Of a stretch of DNA of 50,712 nucleotides, positions 24,324-32,944 are shown in pieces. Made by a program: the position numbers and the translations under genes. The stretch is taken from NCBI GenBank assembly GCA_050259035.1, contig JBLMZW010000193.1, forward strand, positions 1 through 50,712, given 5' to 3'. Below the pieces are notes generated by a model, which saw only the letters and a list, made by a program, of their open reading frames with translations, did no database searches and was not told where the DNA came from. This DNA comes from JBLMZW01 sp050259035 (GTDB taxonomy: Bacteria; Bacillota; Syntrophomonadia; Syntrophomonadales; DTU052). The first letter of the stretch is position 1; the number at the start of each line of letters is the position of its first letter.

Positions 24324-25229
24324 ATGAAAAAACTTACCTCTATATTATTAGTAATCATTGTACTTGGGTTAATTACCGGATGCGGCGGAAAGGACAACAA
24401 CGCATCTACTGTCAACAAGGCCAAAACACCGGAAAAGGCCAATGTTCAGACGGCCCTCAACCAGTTATTGAGTCGGGATGCCACTGAAAAGGAAATAATT
24501 CAATTCGCCGACCAACATATCAAGACCCTGAAACAGAAAGATGCCAACCGGCTGGTGTTAAAATTAGAAGAAACCCAAAAGAAAGACCTGGACTCACAAA
24601 GCCGGGCTTTTGAATCGACTGAAATCCAGGAAACACTGATAGAAAACCAGCAACAGGTTTTTTCGGATTCCAGTCAGTTTAATACTGCCAATGCCAGCGT
24701 GAATGCTCTATGGAAAGATACGCAAGAGCGCGGTTACAAGGTAATCTGCACCGAAGGCATGTTTTATCCCATAATAGACTACGCGGCTTACAAACCCTAT
24801 AAGCCTTATGTGACCAAAGATATTAAGGCATACATTGATATTATGACCAATGAATCGGAAGAAGCAACCGCCGAAGATAACGGTATCGCTATTAGCTGGG
24901 ACCAGTTGGCCTCACGCGCGCTGCAGTCTGAGTCGTTTGTTAATCTCTACCCGCAATCGGCCAGATTCCAAGCAGTTAATGACTTGTATAATGATTATGT
25001 GTCTTTTTATCTCTATGGCGCCAACAACAGCCCGGCCTTTGATTATCAAACCCAAACGCTGAACCAGGAACTCTTGGAAAGCTATAAGAATTTGATTAAA
25101 GATTCTCCCAACAGCCAGTTAGCGCAGATAATCCTGCAATACTTGCCCGTTTTGGAGAAGAGCAACTATCTGCGTACCCCCGAGGTGGATCAGTTTATAA
25201 AGGACGCACTGGCCAGCCTAAAGCCATAG
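24324..25229 (+). CDS. Lipoprotein of unknown function
   Basis: 301 aa with a lipoprotein signal: hydrophobic 'LTSILLVIIVLGLITGCGGK' gives a lipobox cysteine at about residue 21. The mature part is mostly alpha-helical, charged, and rich in Q/N/D, without recognised enzymatic motifs ('VICTEGMFYPIIDYAAYKPY' near 140-160 is the most conserved-looking block). Good AAAGGAAGG site. A strong hairpin follows 55 bases after the stop. Confidence 0.75.
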   Translation: MKKLTSILLVIIVLGLITGCGGKDNNASTVNKAKTPEKANVQTALNQLLSRDATEKEIIQFADQHIKTLKQKDANRLVLKLEETQKKDLDSQSRAFESTEIQETLIENQQQVFSDSSQFNTANASVNALWKDTQERGYKVICTEGMFYPIIDYAAYKPYKPYVTKDIKAYIDIMTNESEEATAEDNGIAISWDQLASRALQSESFVNLYPQSARFQAVNDLYNDYVSFYLYGANNSPAFDYQTQTLNQELLESYKNLIKDSPNSQLAQIILQYLPVLEKSNYLRTPEVDQFIKDALASLKP

Positions 25230-25283
25230 ATGCCTTGAAATTTTGCCGAAGGTTCTGGTTTATAAATTAGGTGAGGACGAAAA

Positions 25284-25318
25284 AGGCCAATAGGATATAG
25301 ATGGTATCCTATTGGCCT
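25284..25318. repeat. Strong perfect hairpin between two plus-strand genes
   Basis: AGGCCAATAGGAT and ATCCTATTGGCCT form a perfect 13-bp stem (14 with the next pair) and a short loop. On the plus strand the hairpin is followed by AAAAGAA, not by T; on the minus strand it is followed by TTTTT. So it ends minus-strand transcription well, while the genes on both sides read plus. Confidence 0.7.
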
Positions 25319-25362
25319 AAAAGAATAAAAATATATTACATACCAAAAGCAGGAAGAGCATA

Positions 25363-26250
25363 ATGAACAATTCAAAACAACATAAAGCTACGTTATTAGG
25401 CTTTGGCGCAATCATTATGTGGGGAATGCTGGCACTTCTAACGTCATTCTGTGGAAACATACCCCCGTTTCAATTAGCGGCTATGACCTTTTTTATTGCG
25501 TTTCTAATTGGAGTAGTGGCATTCATCAGATCCGAAAGAAATTATTCTCGCTTGAAACAGCCGATATCGGTATGGATAATCGGTGTCTTGGGCTTGTTTG
25601 GTTATCACGCTATATACTTTATGGCCATGAAAAACGCGCCTTCTATCGAAGTCAGCTTGATTAACTATTTGTGGCCTGTACTTATTGTGGTATTTTCATC
25701 TTTTCTGCCGGGAGAAAAACTGCGTTGGTTTCATTTACTGGGTGTTGCATTGGGATTTCTGGGAATTGTCTTATTACTTCAAAGTAATGGTTCATTCCAT
25801 CTTAATCAAAAGTATATACTAGGCTATGGCCAGGCACTTTCGTGTGCAATTATATGGTCCTTATACTCTGTACTTTCGAGGAAAAACCAAGGCGCCCCAA
25901 CCTTATTAATTGGGGCCTTTTGCGGTATTACTTCCATTTTATCTTTGATATGCCATCTGCTTTTTGAAAAGACGGTGATGCCCGGAATGATAGAGTGGAT
26001 ACCTATTGTATTATTAGGCTTAGGCCCCGTTGGCCTTGCATTTTTTGTATGGGATTATGGCGTAAAAAACGGAAACATTAAACTGTTGGGGACCTTGTCG
26101 TATATTGCTCCTTTACTTTCCAGTATCTTGCTGATATGCTTTGGGAGAACTGAATTCAGTTGGATCCTGATGGTTTCATGCGCCTTAATAATAGGCGGTT
26201 CTGCGGTATCCTCTTTTGATAACATTCGTGGCATACAGTCACGTCAATAG
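25363..26250 (+). CDS. DMT-superfamily exporter (EamA, YddG-like)
   Basis: 295 aa with ten hydrophobic helices in two EamA repeats. 'LGFGAIIMWGMLALLTSFCG' opens helix 1. 'SIEVSLINYLWPVLIVVFSS' near residues 104-123 is the typical end of the first repeat. 'GQALSCAIIWSLYSVLSRKN' near 155-174 opens the second. The 'NYLWP' signature and length match the aromatic/hydrophobic amino-acid exporter YddG group. Solitary gene. Confidence 0.88.
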   Translation: MNNSKQHKATLLGFGAIIMWGMLALLTSFCGNIPPFQLAAMTFFIAFLIGVVAFIRSERNYSRLKQPISVWIIGVLGLFGYHAIYFMAMKNAPSIEVSLINYLWPVLIVVFSSFLPGEKLRWFHLLGVALGFLGIVLLLQSNGSFHLNQKYILGYGQALSCAIIWSLYSVLSRKNQGAPTLLIGAFCGITSILSLICHLLFEKTVMPGMIEWIPIVLLGLGPVGLAFFVWDYGVKNGNIKLLGTLSYIAPLLSSILLICFGRTEFSWILMVSCALIIGGSAVSSFDNIRGIQSRQ

Positions 26251-26382
26251 AACTGAAATAAACATATAGGACAGTTCTTATAGTATCATTGCTAATTGCT
26301 TCGGACGCCTTGAGGGCGAAAACTATCAAAGTATCTTCATAATTTTACTGGAAGTATATCCTGTTTGGAGGGGAAATGAGTA

Positions 26383-26994
26383 ATGATGAGTGCTGAAATG
26401 TTGATGGAAATTGATAAAAATATGATACCGCAAGCAGCTGAAACTATTGATAAAGATGATATTCCGGTTCTTGTTGAGTGGTTAATGACGAAAGACGATA
26501 AAATAAGGTACCAGGCGTTGCTCTTGCTGCAAAATCGATTAATAAATCATAAAGATGTATATCCTTTCTGGGATATATTCCAGGGAAAACTGAAAGATAA
26601 TAACTCTTATCAAAGAAGTATAGGCCTCATGCTTATTGCTGATAACACCAAATGGGATATTGAAAATAAGATAGATGCAACTATTGACGATTACTTAGCA
26701 CTATTGAATGATGAAAAGCCTATAACAATACGTCAATGCATTCAGGGCATACACCGTATAATTCCCTATAAGGAGCATTTACATCTAAAGATTGCCGAAA
26801 AGCTTATATCTATTAATATTATGGAAATCAAAGAAACCATGCGGAAGCTCATATTGACCGATATCCTATCGGTACTATCGGCAATTAGAAAACATCAAAC
26901 CAACGATGATATCGAGGCGTTCATTTTTAATGCCCTTTCCGGTGAGATACTTGATAAGAAAGCTAAAAAGCAAGTCGAGCAGATGTTAGGTTGA
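26383..26994 (+). CDS. HEAT-like helical repeat protein of unknown function
   Basis: 203 aa, entirely helical. Segments such as 'DIPVLVEWLMTKDDKIRYQA', 'NSYQRSIGLMLIADNTKWDI' and 'DEKPITIRQCIQGIHRIIPY' follow the spacing of HEAT repeats, suggesting a protein-binding scaffold. The start could be ATG 26383 or 26386, after GGAGGGG (26367-26373). Unknown role. The tandem leader repeats of the surface-protein locus begin directly afterwards. Confidence 0.7.
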   Translation: MMSAEMLMEIDKNMIPQAAETIDKDDIPVLVEWLMTKDDKIRYQALLLLQNRLINHKDVYPFWDIFQGKLKDNNSYQRSIGLMLIADNTKWDIENKIDATIDDYLALLNDEKPITIRQCIQGIHRIIPYKEHLHLKIAEKLISINIMEIKETMRKLILTDILSVLSAIRKHQTNDDIEAFIFNALSGEILDKKAKKQVEQMLG

Positions 26995-27000
26995 TCTTTA

Positions 27001-27034
27001 GGGGCTCCCTCGGAATTCTTGTTGACCCTAACCT
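27001..27034 (+). repeat. Boundary repeat of the surface-protein locus, left copy
   Basis: About 34 bases (GGGGCTCCCTCG...TTCTTGTTGACCCTAACC) matching 33470-33503 with a few differences. The two copies bracket the whole duplicated 27-33.4 kb locus. Confidence 0.6.
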
Positions 27035-27043
27035 TAGAGATTT

Positions 27044-27450
27044 GTCGTTTGTCTGCAAAGGTTACTCGATATAGCAGTGAGTAACCTAAATAGTAGCCGC
27101 TCAAATTCACGTCACTCCAGCCCCTCTTATAATACATCTTGCGTAAACAGCCCCGGCGAAATGTTTAGAATCTAGCGGGAACCGCCTTCACAAAAATCTT
27201 TTTGTTTGGGTAAATATAAATACTTGTATCTAACTTTATTTCTGGAGATAAAGGGTTTTTTTAACTAGTGTGGAAAGACGAATTAAATGCACAGTAAGTT
27301 TAAGAAACTGATAGAACATAATTTATCGGAGCTGTTTAGGGGGGCCACAAAATGTGTATTAAAGCCATAATGAAGAAAGCCAATCTAATTCTATTGGTAA
27401 TGGTAATGTTTTTCAGCGTATGCCTGGGATTAGGAACAGCATCAGCATAA
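27044..27450 (+). repeat. Leader repeat copy 1 (duplicated upstream region)
   Basis: Matches 29658-30030 at high identity apart from an approximately 25-base insertion here (around 27147-27171). It includes a 9-bp stem (GGTTACTC...GAGTAACC), a T-rich tract and a GTTTAGGGGGG ribosome binding site. I did not recognise a known riboswitch in it. Confidence 0.8.
27352..27450 (+). pseudogene. Orphaned signal-peptide ORF
   Basis: ATG 27352 opens a 32-codon frame almost identical to the first codons of the 29940 gene (MCIKAIMKKANLILLVMVMF...). It then ends at TAA 27448-27450, right after the signal-peptide cleavage motif TASA. The body of the protein was lost or replaced by the gene at 27581, which has a different signal peptide. 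It could still be translated as a short leader peptide. Confidence 0.75.
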
Positions 27451-27580
27451 GCTGATCGAAGGATTAAGTTCAAGACAGATATCACGTATAACTGGGAATT
27501 CAATATTGTAAAAAGGGCAGAATGACACAGCAAAAACATCCCCTTGTGTCCGAAAAAATTAAAGGCGGGAGGACTACTAA

Positions 27581-29362
27581 ATGGTCAATAGGTTGAGAAA
27601 AAATGTGTTGAGGGGTCTTTTGTTATTTCTGTTGATGTGCGGAATGCTATCGTTTTATACATCTGCAGCAATTGCAGCAACAGATACGTGGGACGGTACT
27701 ATTGATACGGGCTTCGCCGGAGGTGATGGCTCTTCGGATACTCCCTATTTGATTGCGAAGGGTAAACAGTTGGCCTATTTGGCGAAGCAAACTAACGCTA
27801 GTGCTACCTATTCAGCAGGAAAGTATTTCAAACTAACTGCGGATATAGACCTTAATAATGAAGAGTGGACACCTATAGGAACGGTTATAGAAACGGTTAC
27901 ATATACCTTCGCGGGCACCTTCGATGGAGACGGTCATGTGATATCTAACCTTAAAATAGATTCAACAACAGCAGAAAGAAGCGGCTTGTTTGGCCAATTA
28001 TCGTCGTCTGCTAAAGTCAAGAATCTTGGTGTAGAAGTTATAGACATAAATAATACCTGTACAATAGCTCGTATCGGCGGTCTGGCGGGTGCTTGCTACG
28101 ACCCGGTTACTATAGAAAATTGCTATGTATCAGGCAGTATTACCGGAGGTGATCCCAGCGGTACCCAATATGTTAGAGCTGGGGGGTTGGTTGGTCAATA
28201 TTATGGCAATGGCAGCATTATAGCCAACTGTTATTCCAAAGTAGATGTATCTATTAAAGGCTCGTGTTTTGCTGCAGGCGGCTTAGTGGCGGAACAAGGA
28301 AATGAATCTACTGTAACCAATTGCTATGCCACAGGGACAATAACCTGTACAGGTACGGCCAGGTACGGAGTTGGTGGATTGATTGGCAGACTTGCATGCG
28401 GTACAGTAAGTAACAGTTATTGGAATAGTGATGCTATGACAACCGGAATAGGTACAATAGGAGGGACATCAACCGGATCAACTGGAAAACCATCAACCGA
28501 AATGCAAGCTGGAGCTTTCGTTATTCTCTTAAACGCTAATAGAGGATCGAATGTGGAATGGAAGTTGGATACCGAAAGTAAAAATGGCGGCTATCCTGTG
28601 CTATCCAACGTTGGTGCCGGCAGGGCCAGTATTACCGTTCCCACCACCCAGGCCAGCACCCTAACCTCTTCCGACCTAATGGGAACCGGCATGACAATAA
28701 ACTGGACCAATGGGGATGGAGCCAGTCGGGCGGTATTTGTAAAAGAGGGTAATGGAGATATTACTAATCCTTCAGATTCCAGTACATATACAGCCAGTGC
28801 GGATTGGTCATCCAAGGGAACGCAGCTGGGCACTTCCGACTATTATTGCGTATACAACGGAACCGGCAGCAGTGTAAGCTTAACCAATTTATCGCCGGGC
28901 ACTTCATACACTGTACAGGTATTTGAATACAACGGATCAGCAGGTAGTGAGAAATACCTGACCACGACCGCAACAGGGAATCCCAATGCCCAGACCACCC
29001 ACCTTGTGACCTATAAAGGTACGCAAAAGAGAACCAATGGCAGCAACTATGACATTCGATTTATTGCTACAATTAATACCCTGGAGCCGGATTCAGTTGG
29101 ATTCGTTTACTCAACAACAAATACGACGCCAACTATAGGCGGCAGTAACACACAACAAGTTGATACCACGACGGTATACAATTCTATAATAGCAAATGAG
29201 ATTACAATAGATGCTGCGGGTTTGGGAGTGGATTATATCATAGCCTGTCCCGTCACCGCAGTTTCAAACGATTCTACTTTCTATGTGCGGGCTTATACAA
29301 CAACAGATTCGGAAACGGTTTACACGGCTGTTTTTACAGTAACGGTTTCCGGTCTTAGTTAA
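27581..29362 (+). CDS. Secreted GLUG-type surface protein (paralog 1)
   Basis: 593 aa. Signal peptide at residues 1-31 ('LLLFLLMCGMLSFYTSAAIA'). Residues about 35-330 form a right-handed beta-helix with GLUG-like repeats ('GGDGSSDTPYLIAKGKQLAY', 'FAGTFDGDGHVISNLKIDS', 'VGGLIGRLACGTVSNSYW'). A fibronectin-III-like domain follows at about 350-470 and a C-terminal beta domain at about 475-593 ('YDIRFIATINTLEPDSVGFV'). No LPxTG or S-layer motif is visible. The second half is nearly identical to paralog 2. A 38-aa peptide gene follows 29 bases downstream, suggesting cotranscription. Confidence 0.85.
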   Translation: MVNRLRKNVLRGLLLFLLMCGMLSFYTSAAIAATDTWDGTIDTGFAGGDGSSDTPYLIAKGKQLAYLAKQTNASATYSAGKYFKLTADIDLNNEEWTPIGTVIETVTYTFAGTFDGDGHVISNLKIDSTTAERSGLFGQLSSSAKVKNLGVEVIDINNTCTIARIGGLAGACYDPVTIENCYVSGSITGGDPSGTQYVRAGGLVGQYYGNGSIIANCYSKVDVSIKGSCFAAGGLVAEQGNESTVTNCYATGTITCTGTARYGVGGLIGRLACGTVSNSYWNSDAMTTGIGTIGGTSTGSTGKPSTEMQAGAFVILLNANRGSNVEWKLDTESKNGGYPVLSNVGAGRASITVPTTQASTLTSSDLMGTGMTINWTNGDGASRAVFVKEGNGDITNPSDSSTYTASADWSSKGTQLGTSDYYCVYNGTGSSVSLTNLSPGTSYTVQVFEYNGSAGSEKYLTTTATGNPNAQTTHLVTYKGTQKRTNGSNYDIRFIATINTLEPDSVGFVYSTTNTTPTIGGSNTQQVDTTTVYNSIIANEITIDAAGLGVDYIIACPVTAVSNDSTFYVRAYTTTDSETVYTAVFTVTVSGLS

Positions 29363-29601
29363 CCAACTAAATAAAGAGGGGGCGTATTATAATGAAGAAA
29401 CCTTATGAGAAACCGGAGATTGAAATTGAGGAATTCGAAGTGGAAGATGTCATAACCTTAAGCAGTGCCGGAGATAACTATGAAACAGGTTATGGGGATA
29501 TAAATTAAATATTGTTTGCAGACGGCACATATAATGAAATAATGCCTCACACACAGAAAAATGCAAACAGTAAGAAAGAGAAGATTAAATGAAACCAATT
29601 C
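28637..29601 (+). repeat. 965-bp tandem repeat copy 1
   Basis: Ungapped high-identity match to 31980-32944. It covers the second half of the surface-protein gene, the 38-aa peptide gene, and the first four codons of the following stalk-protein gene. Both copies have the same length. Confidence 0.9.
29392..29508 (+). CDS. Putative RiPP precursor peptide, copy 1
   Basis: 38 aa after AAAGAGGGGGCG. Leader-like part 'MKKPYEKPEIEIEEFEVEDV', then 'ITLSSAGDNYETGYGDIN'. Tyr5-x-x-Pro8-x-Ile10 matches the Y-x-x-P-x-L/I leader motif bound by PqqD-like recognition proteins in lasso-peptide pathways. If the core starts at Ser24, Thr22 is at -2 and Glu31 is at core position 8, which would allow a Ser1-Glu8 macrolactam. 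The copy at 32735 encodes the identical peptide with one synonymous change. A PqqD-like gene lies at 45478. No macrocyclase is in the window, so the modification is uncertain. It could instead be an unmodified small protein. Confidence 0.65.
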   Translation: MKKPYEKPEIEIEEFEVEDVITLSSAGDNYETGYGDIN

Positions 29602-29651
29602 TACTTTCTATGTGCGGGCTTATACAACAACGGGTTCGGAAACCCATTTAA
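29589..29651 (+). pseudogene. Chimeric remnant at the duplication joint
   Basis: The frame begins with the first codons of the stalk-domain gene (MKPI, as at 32932) and then continues out of frame through 44 bases of the surface-protein tail (TCTACTTTCTATGTGCGGGC..., cf. 29274 and 32621). It stops after 20 codons. It records the recombination point of the tandem duplication and a lost third copy of the surface-protein tail. Confidence 0.7.
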
Positions 29652-29657
29652 GGACCT

Positions 29658-30030
29658 ATCGTTTGTTAGCTAAGGTTACTCGATATAGCATTGAGTAACC
29701 CAAATAGTAGCCGCCCAAATTCACGTCACTCCAGCCCCTCTTATAATACGTCTTACGAATCTAGCGGGAACCGCCTTCACAAAAATCTTTTTGTTTAGGT
29801 AAATATAATACTTGTGTCAAGCCTTTTGTTCTGGAGATAAAGGGTTTTTTTTGCTAGTGTGGAAATACAATTAAACGCACAGTAGGTTTAAGATATTGAT
29901 AGAACATAATTTATCGGAGCTGTTTAGGGGGGACACAAAATGTGTATTAAAGCCATAATGAAGAAAGCCAATCTAATTCTATTGGTAATGGTAATGTTTA
30001 TTAGCATATGCCTGGGATTAGGAATAGGTA
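29658..30030 (+). repeat. Leader repeat copy 2 of the surface-protein locus
   Basis: Second copy of the 27044-27450 leader, here followed by an intact gene. It shares the GGTTACTC stem, the T-rich tract, the GTTTAGGGGGG site and the signal-peptide codons. Conserved non-coding leaders of about 280 bases suggest promoter and 5' UTR control of the surface protein. Confidence 0.8.
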
Positions 30031-32705
30031 AGGCATATGCTGCAGCTCCAACGGGTAATGGTTCGTCAACGAGTCCATACCTTATTTCAACCGCAGCTGA
30101 TTTGAAATGGATATCTGAGAATATAAGCACAGTAAAAGATAAAAAATTCCTACAAGTGAATGATATTGACTGCACCGGGGTTACCTTTGAGCCGATAGGG
30201 ACTAACAACGATCCTTTTGAAGGTTCATATAATGGCAATGGCAGAACTATATCTAATCTGAACATTTCCAGTTTAGATACAACTCTAGTAACTGGATTGT
30301 TTGGACGCATAGAATCAGCAGGTGTGGTGGAACATGTAACTCTGAAGGACACAACTATTAAAGGTAACTCTACAGGTACAAGCTTAGTAGGCGGTATTGC
30401 CGGCCAGTGTTTTGGTACAGTCAAATACTGTGGTGTCACTGGTTCGACCACCATTGAAGCAGTAAGCAACATTGCCGAGGTGGGTGGAATCATTGGTGAT
30501 CAGCAAACTAATTCGATAAGCAACTGCTATAGCACCGCAACTGTTAAAGGAATTGCCGGTGCGAAACTGGGAGGGATTGTAGGATATACATCGAATGCAA
30601 GTATTCAAAACTGCTACTTTACAGGGACATTTGCAGGAGCGGCTACGGACAGGGGCGGTATCATCGCTAATTTATGGTCGGTGTCTTCCGAAACTAATAA
30701 TTTCTTTCTGGATACTTCCACTACCTACGGAAACGGCTCAGTCGCGAATAACAGTGGGGCCACACCGAAAACAATTGCAGAATTGCAGACAGAAGGGACA
30801 TATACGGACTGGAAATTCGATTACGACTGGTGCATTGCTGCAGGCTCTACCCCGCAGCACCGGATGGGAGCACCAGATTCCAGTCAGATAACTACCACTT
30901 CAGCAGCCACCGAGGTAACAGTGGCAGGTGTTCCGGGTGACATTATAAGAATGTATGATTCAGCAACCGGCGGTAATTTGTTAGGTACAGGTACAGTGGC
31001 TTTGGGCCAGAGTTCTGTCACAATTGATTTAACCAACCTTTACTCCTATACCAAAATATATCTATCGCGGGCAACATCAGATAAACTTGAAGGGCAAAGA
31101 AAAGAGCATAATACGCCAACACTGATATTGGAGGGTTTTGAAAACCTGGGTAATATCCCGGCAAATTGGGATACCTCAATCGACGGAAATTTTAAATGGT
31201 CGGGGTCGGCGGGTGGAGCGTGTGCACCGGAAATTGATCCTGTTGCAGTTCATGGCGGTTCTTATATGGCAGAAGCAAATTGCTATAGTTCGAATGCTGT
31301 CGGCAAAACTGCCCGGCTTTACACGAAGGATAGTTTTCCAATACCTGCGGTGGGTTCTTATGAGTGTAGTTTCTGGATGTATCATTATCCGGATGTGTTT
31401 ACTGATGGTACTGGAACTTATGGACCCGAAGACAAAGTTCAACTGCAAATTAATGTAGACGGAGCCGGTTGGACTAATGTCGGATCGGAAATAAAGCGTG
31501 TTCAAGGGACGACACAGGACTGGGTACAGCACACTATCCCTTTGCCGGATTGCGGCGGGAAATCTGTACAGATAGGACTATGGGCTTACTCAGATTTTGG
31601 CTACAATATATATATTGATGACGTGCGTATAGCACGATCAAGCACCACCTACAGCATAGAAACCATAGACAATCAGACCCTGAATGCGGTGGTAACTGGT
31701 TATACATCGGGTACCCAGGAAACGAGAGAAGTCACGATAACGCAGTCAGGCACAGGTGATCTGGCCAACTTGAAAGTGGCAGTAAGTGGTGACAATGCCG
31801 ATTCATTCACCATAACACAGCCGGAGGCAACAACGCTGAATTCGACAACTCCAACCACAAAATTCACGGTCAAGGCCAATGACGGGCTAGCCACAGGAAC
31901 TTACACCGCAAAGGTAACCGTTTCAGCCACTTATATGAAAGACGCAGATTTTACCGTAACGCAGACCATAAATCCAGTCGTTCCCACCACCCAGGCCAGC
32001 ACCCTAACCTTTTCCAACCTAATGGGAACCGGCATGACAATAAACTGGACAAACGGAAATGGCAGCAGCCGGGCGGTATTTGTAAAAGTGGGTAATGGAG
32101 ATATTACTAATCCTTCAGATTCCAGTACATATACAGCCAGTGCGGATTGGTTATCCAAGGGAACGCAGCTCGGCGCCTCCGGCTATTATTGCGTATACAA
32201 CGGAACCGGCAGCAGTGTAAGCTTAACGAATTTGTCGCCGGGCACCTCATACACTGTACAGGTATTTGAATACAACGGATCAGCAGGCAGCGAGAAATAC
32301 CTGACCACGACCGCAACAGGGAATCCCAATGCCCAGACCACCCACCTTGTGACCTATAAAGGTACGCAAAAGAGAACCAATGGCAGCAACTATGACATTC
32401 GTTTTATTGCTACAATTAATACCCTGGAGCCGGATTCAGTTGGATTCGTTTACTCGACAACAAATACGACACCAATTATAGGAGGCAGTAACACGCAGCA
32501 AGTTGATACCACGACGGTATATAATTCTATAATAGCAAATGGAGAAACTAAAACAGCTGCGGGTTTGGGAGGGACTTATATCATAGCCTGTCCCGTCACC
32601 GCAGTTTCAAACGATTCTACTTTCTATTTGCGGGCTTATACAACAACGGGTTCGGAAACGGTTTACACGGCTGTGTTTACAGTAACGGTTTCCGGTCTTA
32701 GTTAA
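29940..32705 (+). CDS. Secreted GLUG-type surface protein (paralog 2)
   Basis: 921 aa. Signal peptide at about residues 1-34 ('ANLILLVMVMFISICLGLGI'). GLUG/beta-helix region at about 36-290 ('GSSTSPYLISTAADLKWISE', 'GGIIGDQQTNSISNCYSTAT'). A jelly-roll-like segment lies at about 390-540 ('GSYECSFWMYHYPDVFTDGT', 'VQIGLWAYSDFGYNIYIDDV'), then a Calx/Ig-like domain at 545-680 and a fibronectin-III-like domain at 680-805. The final domain is the same as in paralog 1. Start after GTTTAGGGGGG. It probably acts at the cell or spore surface; the ligand is unknown. The 38-aa peptide gene follows 29 bases downstream. Confidence 0.85.
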   Translation: MCIKAIMKKANLILLVMVMFISICLGLGIGKAYAAAPTGNGSSTSPYLISTAADLKWISENISTVKDKKFLQVNDIDCTGVTFEPIGTNNDPFEGSYNGNGRTISNLNISSLDTTLVTGLFGRIESAGVVEHVTLKDTTIKGNSTGTSLVGGIAGQCFGTVKYCGVTGSTTIEAVSNIAEVGGIIGDQQTNSISNCYSTATVKGIAGAKLGGIVGYTSNASIQNCYFTGTFAGAATDRGGIIANLWSVSSETNNFFLDTSTTYGNGSVANNSGATPKTIAELQTEGTYTDWKFDYDWCIAAGSTPQHRMGAPDSSQITTTSAATEVTVAGVPGDIIRMYDSATGGNLLGTGTVALGQSSVTIDLTNLYSYTKIYLSRATSDKLEGQRKEHNTPTLILEGFENLGNIPANWDTSIDGNFKWSGSAGGACAPEIDPVAVHGGSYMAEANCYSSNAVGKTARLYTKDSFPIPAVGSYECSFWMYHYPDVFTDGTGTYGPEDKVQLQINVDGAGWTNVGSEIKRVQGTTQDWVQHTIPLPDCGGKSVQIGLWAYSDFGYNIYIDDVRIARSSTTYSIETIDNQTLNAVVTGYTSGTQETREVTITQSGTGDLANLKVAVSGDNADSFTITQPEATTLNSTTPTTKFTVKANDGLATGTYTAKVTVSATYMKDADFTVTQTINPVVPTTQASTLTFSNLMGTGMTINWTNGNGSSRAVFVKVGNGDITNPSDSSTYTASADWLSKGTQLGASGYYCVYNGTGSSVSLTNLSPGTSYTVQVFEYNGSAGSEKYLTTTATGNPNAQTTHLVTYKGTQKRTNGSNYDIRFIATINTLEPDSVGFVYSTTNTTPIIGGSNTQQVDTTTVYNSIIANGETKTAAGLGGTYIIACPVTAVSNDSTFYLRAYTTTGSETVYTAVFTVTVSGLS

Positions 32706-32944
32706 CCAACTAAATAAGGAGGTGGCCTATTATAATGAAGAAACCTTATGAGAAACCGGAGATTGAAATTGAAGAATTCGAAGTGGAAGATGTCATAACC
32801 TTAAGCAGTGCCGGAGATAACTATGAAACAGGTTATGGGGATATAAATTAATTATTGTTTGCAGGCGGCACATATAATGAAATAATGCCTCGCACACAGA
32901 AAAATGCAAACAGTAAGAGAGTGGAGATTAAATGAAACCAATTC
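31980..32944 (+). repeat. 965-bp tandem repeat copy 2
   Basis: Partner of 28637-29601, with few differences concentrated near codons 540-555 of the surface-protein tail. This copy runs into an intact stalk-domain gene, so it is the parental end of the duplication. Confidence 0.9.
32735..32851 (+). CDS. Putative RiPP precursor peptide, copy 2
   Basis: Identical 38-aa peptide to the one at 29392, here with a better AAGGAGGTGG site. The two genes differ by a single synonymous base (codon 13, GAG/GAA) although the surrounding 965-bp repeats carry more changes, suggesting purifying selection or recent conversion. It lies between the surface-protein gene and the stalk-domain gene, all on the plus strand within 230 bases, so the three are likely one transcript. 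Confidence 0.65.
   Translation: MKKPYEKPEIEIEEFEVEDVITLSSAGDNYETGYGDIN

Noticed and set aside
26895..27137. Minus-strand frame (YYKRGWSDVNLSGYYLGYS...) in the surface-protein leader
   Set aside because: It overlaps the end of the HEAT-like gene, has no ribosome binding site, and its copy at 29650-29740 is interrupted by a stop. The sequence repetition is explained by the duplicated leader.
27300..27350. Cyclic-di-GMP riboswitch in the surface-protein leader
   Set aside because: Some GC and A-rich pieces resemble the class, but the conserved core sequences are absent and a candidate stem is not maintained in the second copy.
29392..29508. Calling the 38-aa peptide a confirmed lasso peptide
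   Set aside because: No lasso cyclase or B2 protease is visible, and the ring residues are only permissible, not diagnostic.
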